Shown in pieces: positions 6,649 to 10,082 of a stretch of 10,082 bases of DNA. The notes under the pieces were generated by a model, which saw only the letters and a list, made by a program, of their open reading frames with translations, had not been told where the DNA came from and made no database searches. Positions within the stretch are counted from its first letter, which is position 1. Each line of letters opens with the position of its first letter. The translations under genes and the position numbers were made by a program. Origin of the DNA: Planctomycetota bacterium (lineage in GTDB: Bacteria; Planctomycetota; Phycisphaerae; Sedimentisphaerales; Anaerobacaceae); NCBI GenBank assembly GCA_023139715.1, contig JAGLNB010000205.1:1-10082 (forward strand), read 5' to 3'.

Positions 6649-6872
6649 TGACTACGCTCATATATTTATCAAAAATATATGTTAAAAACGACACTCCAGA
6701 AACTGCGATAAAAAACATTGGAACAGGTTAGGAAATAAGCTGTCCCGAAGAAACAGACCCGTCCTCGCTGGGTTTGGCAATAATCATCTTTCTAGTTGGA
6801 ACTGTTTTACAAATCATGGTTTTCCGACGTGAGAATACCCTAAATACATATTTCCTCGACGGAATACGTTTT

Positions 6873-6980
6873 TCACAAACTGAAATACCACTCGGAAAAT
6901 ATCATTGCAGGTTCAAAATCTTCATCTCCCGAAATTATTATTGCCATATCATAAAGATTCTCGCAATCACCAGAAACTAA
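6873..6980 (-). pseudogene. NYN (LabA/DUF88-type) nuclease core fragment
   Basis: The minus-strand frame from 6980 gives LVSGDCENLYD followed by MAIIISGDEDFEPAM (6947-6903), then runs into a TGA at 6875-6873. The pattern YD-x-A-I-I-I-SGD-x-DF-x-PA is the conserved central motif of NYN/LabA-like proteins, PIN-fold RNA nucleases in which these Asp residues help bind the metal. Only about 35 codons remain. Upstream a TAA stops the frame, and downstream another frame (QFVKNVFRRGN) may continue the protein after a frameshift. It is therefore a broken, non-functional remnant. The motif is short but highly characteristic. Confidence 0.62.
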
Positions 6981-6991
6981 GTCGTTTTTTT

Positions 6992-7027
6992 AAAAACAAT
7001 TGTTTTTTATCGATTATTTACTATAAT
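6992..7027 (+). promoter_or_regulatory. Promoter with overlapping palindrome for the 348-aa membrane protein
   Basis: A perfect -10 hexamer TATAAT (7022-7027) lies 16 bp after TTGTTT (7000-7005). Transcription would begin about 30 nt before the ATG at 7066. A 16-bp perfect palindrome, AAAAACAATTGTTTTT (6992-7007), covers the -35 element and could be an operator, or simply an AT-rich accident. Confidence 0.5.
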
Positions 7028-7065
7028 ATTACACTGGTCTTGTTAAGTAATTTTAGGGGAAAATT

Positions 7066-8112
7066 ATGTCTGACCCAAATGATGCTATTCAAAACAAAGT
7101 ACTTAAGTTTGATAACTACGATATATTTGGATTCATTATCCCGGGGGTGGTTTTAGCAATTGGATTTTTTCTTCACACTAAAATGTTTGAAACAAATGAG
7201 TTTAATGTAAAATTAGTAAACTTTTTTTCCTCCATTAAGCCTGCCTCTACCAACATGTATAATTTTACAAGTTTGTCCTTAGTAGGTCTTTGCTGTTTAT
7301 ATATTTTGGGACATATTGCTGCTTTATGGAGTTCTGCGTTGATAGATAAATTATTAGTGGCACGCACCAAAGGTTATCCTTTTCGACGCCTTTTTAATGA
7401 AACCATTCCTGCCCTTTGGTATCCCCGTAGGATGGCTCAATTTTACAAGTCAATTATATTTTTATTCGCACTTCCCATGAGTTACATATCTATAAAAGGT
7501 GTGCATGACTTAAGAATATTATTTCTTTTTGCTCCATGCATATTATTGTTAGTGTCCAAAATTATAATGAGTGCTTTATATCTAAGGCAAATTGACAACC
7601 CTTATAAATTCAGAACTACAGATGATTGGCATAGAAAAATAGCAGATTTCCTGTGGAAATATTTTTTTAAAAAATCTTTACATATTTTGGCAAATTATTG
7701 TTTCGATCTCTTCTCAAAAGGTGCCCTATCCGCATTTAAAATGTATAAGCCGTATACTAAAGATTTTCAAAACATGTTTATTAAAAAATTTAAGCAGACC
7801 TTCAAAATAAATCCATGTGAAATTGATACTGAAATTTACTGGCTTACTCGCTCATACCTTTGCCAGAATAGTCCAAAAGACAATGAATTGATTGAACGCT
7901 GGTTGACTTTGTATAGTTTCGCTAGAAATTTAGCAGGTGTGTTCATGCTTTTATTTTTTTACAATATCGTGTTGAATGAAAAAGATAACCCTAATTTTAT
8001 ATATTGGAATCTTTCTACTATGACTGGTTTTATGATTTTTTTAATGAGATATTATCATCTATATTACGATTATTATTCAAAATATCTTTTTAGAGCATTT
8101 GTCACACTCTAA
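7066..8112 (+). CDS. Unrecognised six-helix membrane protein with DIFGFxIPG motif
   Basis: A 348-aa integral membrane protein. Likely helices: 18-36, 70-88, 130-147, 150-173, 288-304 and 316-332. A large soluble loop (about 175-285) contains RTTDDWHRKIADF and FKQTFKINPCEID. The N-terminal YDIFGFIIPGVVL, the GHIAALWSSALIDK stretch followed by TKGYPFRRLF, and the C-terminal YYDYYSKYLFRAF resemble a loose group of uncharacterised bacterial membrane proteins that begin with a D-x-F-G-Y-x-x-P-G helix. I know no function for them, although they turn up in accessory regions. AGGGGA at 7055-7060 is 5 nt from the ATG, and a good promoter lies just upstream, so the gene is probably transcribed alone. 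It converges on the 97-aa membrane protein, with 9 nt between stop codons. Confidence 0.8.
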   Translation: MSDPNDAIQNKVLKFDNYDIFGFIIPGVVLAIGFFLHTKMFETNEFNVKLVNFFSSIKPASTNMYNFTSLSLVGLCCLYILGHIAALWSSALIDKLLVARTKGYPFRRLFNETIPALWYPRRMAQFYKSIIFLFALPMSYISIKGVHDLRILFLFAPCILLLVSKIIMSALYLRQIDNPYKFRTTDDWHRKIADFLWKYFFKKSLHILANYCFDLFSKGALSAFKMYKPYTKDFQNMFIKKFKQTFKINPCEIDTEIYWLTRSYLCQNSPKDNELIERWLTLYSFARNLAGVFMLLFFYNIVLNEKDNPNFIYWNLSTMTGFMIFLMRYYHLYYDYYSKYLFRAFVTL

Positions 8113-8113
8113 T

Positions 8114-8133
8114 CATTGGAATTAATCCCAATG
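8114..8133. terminator. Quasi-palindrome between convergent genes, weak bidirectional terminator
   Basis: CATTGG (8114-8119) and CCAATG (8128-8133) flank a palindromic ATTAAT centre; only one base pair of the 20-bp dyad is mismatched. It lies exactly at the convergent gene ends and overlaps the minus-strand stop. There is no strong T-run, so termination is likely only partial. Confidence 0.35.
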
Positions 8134-8415
8134 AAAATAATATTCTGGCTCTTTACCATCGTTGTTTATCCAATGTTCGATCTCGTCTATTTCTTTATCA
8201 ATCATTTGGAGTGCACCCCTTAGCCCAAAGATTGTCCCGAAAGCGATTCCGCAAATTTCTGGAATAAAGTATGGAATATCAAAACAGTAATATCCAGTTA
8301 CTCCTCCAGCAACAGCACCCAAGAAGGTACTAGCTCCCGATATAATCGGAGAATACTTTTCCAGTCTTTCTTTCTTTTTATTAAGCTCATAAACTTTATT
8401 TTCTAAATCTACCAC
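8122..8415 (-). CDS. Small two-helix membrane protein, unknown family
   Basis: A 97-aa protein. It has a charged helical N-terminus (LENKVYELNKKKERLEK), two hydrophobic glycine-rich helices (about 22-44, ISGASTFLGAVAGGVTGYY, and 48-70, FIPEICGIAFGTIFGLRGAL), then an acidic helix (KEIDEIEHWINN) and an aromatic tail. The glycine spacing suggests tight helix packing or oligomers. The only possible start is GTG 8415, because TAA closes the frame at 8442-8440 and no ATG lies between. The nearest ribosome-binding site, AAGG (8431-8428), is 12 nt away. No homologue was recognised. A small membrane effector or a partner of the convergent membrane gene is possible, but neither is shown by the sequence. 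Confidence 0.58.
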   Translation of the reverse strand: MVDLENKVYELNKKKERLEKYSPIISGASTFLGAVAGGVTGYYCFDIPYFIPEICGIAFGTIFGLRGALQMIDKEIDEIEHWINNDGKEPEYYFHWD

Positions 8416-8516
8416 CTTACAAAAAGTGCCTTCACCTTTTTATGTTTTTATATACTCAAGCCTGACTTTAAATCTTTCAGTGATTTATGCCCAGCAATCT
8501 CTACAAGACACCTGTT

Positions 8517-8600
8517 TCAATAATTAAATCGCCGTTCGTAGTTTTTGTGATTCATCCATTCCAGGATAATTGAAAGAGCACATATTTGCCCATTGGTATC
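8517..8600 (-). pseudogene. C-terminal remnant of a RelE-like toxin
   Basis: The minus strand reads DTNGQICALS then IILEWMNHKNYERRFNY and a TGA at 8519-8517. This matches the C-terminal signature of the intact toxin encoded 400 bp away on the other strand (IILEWFTRHKDYGRRFKY). Upstream a TAA interrupts the frame and no further toxin sequence is recognisable, so only about 27 codons survive. It records an earlier, inverted copy of the same toxin family at this spot. Confidence 0.72.
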
Positions 8601-8661
8601 TTAATGAACTTCTTGATCCTCCTTAAATAATTGACAGTACTCTTACCTGAAAACCACAATG

Positions 8662-8691
8662 TTTATATACCTATCAATTGATATGTATATA
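8662..8691 (+). promoter_or_regulatory. Archaeal-like TATA box and 28-bp operator dyad of the toxin-antitoxin operon
   Basis: TTTATATA (8662-8669) is centred about 26 bp before the antitoxin ATG at 8691, and no Shine-Dalgarno site precedes that ATG. This is the layout of an archaeal leaderless transcript. A dyad from 8664 to 8691, centred on TATCAATTGATA (8672-8683), pairs at 13 of 14 positions; the only mismatch is 8671/8684. It covers the box and the start and is a natural site for repression by the antitoxin. A bacterial -10 reading of the same AT-rich bases cannot be excluded. Confidence 0.55.
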
Positions 8692-9014
8692 TGAAACAGC
8701 AATTAGCAAGCAATACAGAAAATCATGAAGTCAGGATGTTCAGGTCGCCGACTTTAGAAACCGTAAAAATGGTCGAAACAACCATCGATAAATATAGCGG
8801 GGAATTCAAAAAAACCCAACTCTGGCAAAAACTCCCCAGAAAAGTTATGTGGCCTACCTATCTTGTAATTTTGGAATATTTAGAAGAAATAAATCGAATC
8901 GTTATTTCAGACAACGGCATCATTACATATATCTGGAATCCCGAGTTGGCAAAAAAGTATCTTGCGAAAGAACATCTCTATTATGGAAAAATCAAAGGAA
9001 ATCGTAAAGGTTAA
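8691..9014 (+). CDS. Winged-helix antitoxin of a RelE-type toxin-antitoxin pair
   Basis: A 107-aa protein. After a polar N-terminus (1-18) it shows a winged-helix layout: helix SPTLETVKMVETTIDKYSG (19-37), helix KKTQLWQKLPR (40-50), recognition helix MWPTYLVILEYLEEINRI (53-70), then a beta-hairpin wing (VISDNGIITYIWNP, 71-84). A charged tail (ELAKKYLAKEHLYYGKIKG) is the likely toxin-binding arm. It resembles the DNA-binding partner found ahead of RelE-like toxins in many archaea. It should neutralise the toxin and repress its own promoter; a 28-bp dyad sits over the start. Its last 32 bp overlap the toxin gene, the usual arrangement for coupled synthesis. No ribosome-binding site precedes the ATG. 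Confidence 0.75.
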   Translation: MKQQLASNTENHEVRMFRSPTLETVKMVETTIDKYSGEFKKTQLWQKLPRKVMWPTYLVILEYLEEINRIVISDNGIITYIWNPELAKKYLAKEHLYYGKIKGNRKG

Positions 9015-9333
9015 AGTCGTTTTTGAAAATGAAAAGTTGAAAGAAGCCTACGAGAAGCTGCCAGAAACAGACCCTCTCAGAAAAAAGATAGACGCTGTAA
9101 TCAAAAAGATTACAGAAAAACCCGCTTTTGGCCAGCCAATCGCTAAACGACTCATCCCGAAAGAATACAAGAAAAAAGGGGTTGATAATGCTTTCTGGGT
9201 TGAGTTAAGCAAAGGAAAAGGCTGGCGGCTGATTTATTCCTTGAAGTCATTTTCGGAGATTGAAATCGTCGCGATTATTTTAGAATGGTTTACGCGTCAT
9301 AAAGACTACGGAAGAAGATTTAAATACGAATAG
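8983..9333 (+). CDS. relE-like: RelE/ParE-superfamily toxin, type common in archaea
   Basis: A 116-aa toxin from ATG 8983; the longer frame to TTG 8962 is less likely. It has an N-terminal strand VKVKVVFENE and a helical hairpin (KLKEAYEKLPETD, PLRKKIDAVIKKITEKP). The RelE-fold core follows: AKRLIPKEYKKKGVDNAFWVE, the strand GWRLIYSL (80-87), and IVAIILEWFTRHKDYGRRFKY (95-115). Basic and polar residues suited to ribosome-bound mRNA cleavage (Arg82, His106, Lys107, Tyr109, Arg111, Arg112) are present. RelE enzymes cut mRNA in the ribosomal A site, but members of this branch are less studied and the activity is inferred. The LIPKEY and LEW-HK-Y-RRF signatures are typical of euryarchaeal homologues. 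The gene overlaps the antitoxin gene by 32 bp. A broken relative lies at 8517-8600. Confidence 0.85.
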   Translation: MEKSKEIVKVKVVFENEKLKEAYEKLPETDPLRKKIDAVIKKITEKPAFGQPIAKRLIPKEYKKKGVDNAFWVELSKGKGWRLIYSLKSFSEIEIVAIILEWFTRHKDYGRRFKYE

Positions 9334-9425
9334 AAAATTATACTTCATCCCCGACTTGACCTTCGCAATTTTACCCAAACACTTCCTCTAAAAATAATTT
9401 CAAATCTAATTAAGAAAGGAAAATC

Positions 9426-9734
9426 ATGAAATTATTAACACAGAAAATCAGGAAGAAACTACCGCCGTTATATTCACAAGAGGACAAAGGCGGTAAAGCT
9501 ATCGTGCATGTGAAATTCTTCACACCAGATTCAAACTGGACTTGGTGGGCAACTGAATTCGATGGTAAAGATACCTTCTTTGGCCTTGTCGATGGCTTTG
9601 AAAAAGAACTCGGCTATTTTAGTTTGAAAGAACTGGAATCTGTAAGAGGCTCCATGGGGCTGCCGATTGAGCGTGATCTTTACTGGACACCAAAAACACT
9701 CGAAGAAATAGCACCAGAGATGTTTAAGAATTAA
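9426..9734 (+). CDS. DUF2958 protein (mobile-element accessory)
   Basis: A 102-aa protein spanning nearly the whole DUF2958 domain: KLPPLYSQEDKGGKAIVHVK, FFTPDSNWTWWATEFDGKD, FFGLVDGFEKELGYFSLKEL and GLPIERDLYWTPKTLEEI. The alternation of strands and Trp-rich motifs is that of the family, which is usually encoded on conjugative plasmids and integrative elements. Its biochemical role is unknown. AAAGGA (9415-9420) is 5 nt from the ATG, within an AGAAAGGAAA-type leader that recurs before the next two ORFs. It probably starts or continues an operon ending beyond the window. No signal peptide or membrane segment is present. Confidence 0.88.
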   Translation: MKLLTQKIRKKLPPLYSQEDKGGKAIVHVKFFTPDSNWTWWATEFDGKDTFFGLVDGFEKELGYFSLKELESVRGSMGLPIERDLYWTPKTLEEIAPEMFKN

Positions 9735-9773
9735 CTGAACACATTTCAACATTCAATTCAGAAAGGAAATCCC

Positions 9774-9815
9774 ATGAAATATCACAATGGTACCAGTGCG
9801 CGCAGTCCGCCATAA
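9774..9815 (+). CDS. 13-aa mini-ORF with a good ribosome-binding site
   Basis: ATG 9774 follows AAAGGA (9762-9767) with 6-nt spacing and reads MKYHNGTSARSPP to TAA. Its leader is almost the same as those of the DUF2958 and beta-grasp genes beside it, which suggests a gene slot. Either a longer gene has been truncated here or this is a translated leader peptide. The GC-rich end (GTGCGCGCAGTCCGCC) differs from its surroundings. Confidence 0.3.
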   Translation: MKYHNGTSARSPP

Positions 9816-9874
9816 ACAGGCAAACAAATCGCACACAAAATTAACTAAAACAATAAACAGAAAGGAAAATTACA

Positions 9875-10082
9875 ATGAAAATTCTCTACATAAATAACGA
9901 CGGTGCTGGTTTTGCAGACTATGTGCAAATCGCAGAAAACACAACAGTAGAACAGTTTTTTACAATCAAGATGAATAACTGTGATTCCGTTGACTATCTT
10001 ATCAGGGTCAATCGTCAACCTGTAACACGTGATTATGTTCTGCGAGATGGCGACAGGGTTACAATCACACCGCGAAAAATTG
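9875..10082 (+). CDS. Beta-grasp ThiS/MoaD/ubiquitin-like protein, cut by the window end
   Basis: The first 69 residues of a small protein: MKILYINNDGAGFADYVQI, then AENTTVEQFFTIKMNNCD, YLIRVNRQPVTRDYVLRDGD and RVTITPRKI. The strand-turn-strand-helix order and the VNRQPV...L.DGDRV.ITP ending match the ThiS/MoaD-type beta-grasp fold. In this family of mobile-element proteins the sequence usually ends within a few residues, often after a Gly-containing tail, which would lie just past the window. Relatives are encoded beside E1-like (ThiF), E2-like and JAB-protease genes in prokaryotic ubiquitin-like clusters, so it may be a modifier protein. Those partners are not in view. AAAGGA (9861-9866) is 8 nt from the ATG. 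Confidence 0.75.
   Translation, partial: MKILYINNDGAGFADYVQIAENTTVEQFFTIKMNNCDSVDYLIRVNRQPVTRDYVLRDGDRVTITPRKI

Larger units (their letters stand above)
6526..7065. other. Intergenic stretch holding broken gene pieces
   Basis: About 540 bp without an intact gene. It holds two minus-strand coding remnants (6544-6648 and 6873-6980), a 9-bp perfect inverted repeat (CATATATTT 6659-6667, AAATATATG 6673-6681), and the promoter of the following membrane-protein gene. Confidence 0.6.

Noticed and set aside
6774..6980. 68-codon + strand ORF
   Set aside because: It is antisense to the NYN remnant, has no ribosome-binding site and no recognisable protein features.
8443..8455. Second TTTATATA-like box upstream of the toxin remnant
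   Set aside because: It is similar to the box at 8662-8669, but no + strand gene starts at the expected distance; on the minus strand it could just as well be an ordinary AT-rich -10.
8423..8480. Minus-strand peptide VEIAGHKSLKDL, resembling the GHKSL box of tyrosine recombinases
   Set aside because: Only about eight residues fit and none of the other catalytic motifs is nearby, so it is likely chance.
1..10082. CRISPR arrays, tRNA or rRNA genes, replication origin
   Set aside because: No regularly spaced short repeats, no tRNA cloverleaf sequence, no rRNA-like segment and no iteron or DnaA-box cluster were seen.

Overview
The window is about 10.1 kb, AT-rich, uses the standard bacterial code (TGA is a stop), and mostly has bacterial Shine-Dalgarno sites. 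A run of outer-envelope lipoproteins (YajG-like, COG3014, LpoB, YcfL) points to a Gram-negative bacterium with an outer membrane. A planctomycete or other PVC-type genome is a possible guess, but the sequence does not settle it. Recombinase, toxin-antitoxin, DUF2958, repeats and gene fragments mark it as an accessory or mobile-element region.

Left part (1-3877, + strand): a short FimB-size tyrosine recombinase, then four tightly packed genes for exported, mostly lipid-anchored proteins. These end at a convincing rho-independent terminator. COG3014, LpoB and YcfL are a recognised neighbourhood; LpoB is the outer-membrane activator of the peptidoglycan synthase PBP1b in E. coli.

Middle part (3974-6525, - strand): an unrecognised three-gene operon (soluble 207 aa, single-pass 144 aa, single-pass coiled-coil 168 aa) lies between two 111-bp direct repeats about 90% identical and 2393 bp apart. 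Each repeat carries the start of a small paralogous ORF whose substitutions look constrained at the protein level.

Centre right (6526-8415): a gene graveyard on the - strand, including a clear NYN/LabA-type nuclease core fragment, then a solitary six-helix membrane protein with its own promoter. That gene converges on a small two-helix membrane protein.

Right part (8416-10082): the C-terminal tail of a degraded RelE-like toxin on the - strand lies next to an intact winged-helix antitoxin/RelE toxin pair on the + strand. The toxin resembles a family common in archaea. The antitoxin starts at the position expected for a leaderless archaeal transcript: a TTTATATA box lies about 26 bp upstream, and a 28-bp near-perfect palindrome covers box and start codon. 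Then come DUF2958, a 13-codon mini-ORF and a small beta-grasp (ThiS/MoaD/ubiquitin-like) protein cut by the window edge, each preceded by the same AGAAAGGAAA-type leader. This resembles the start of a mobile-element operon that may continue into a prokaryotic ubiquitin-like conjugation cassette.
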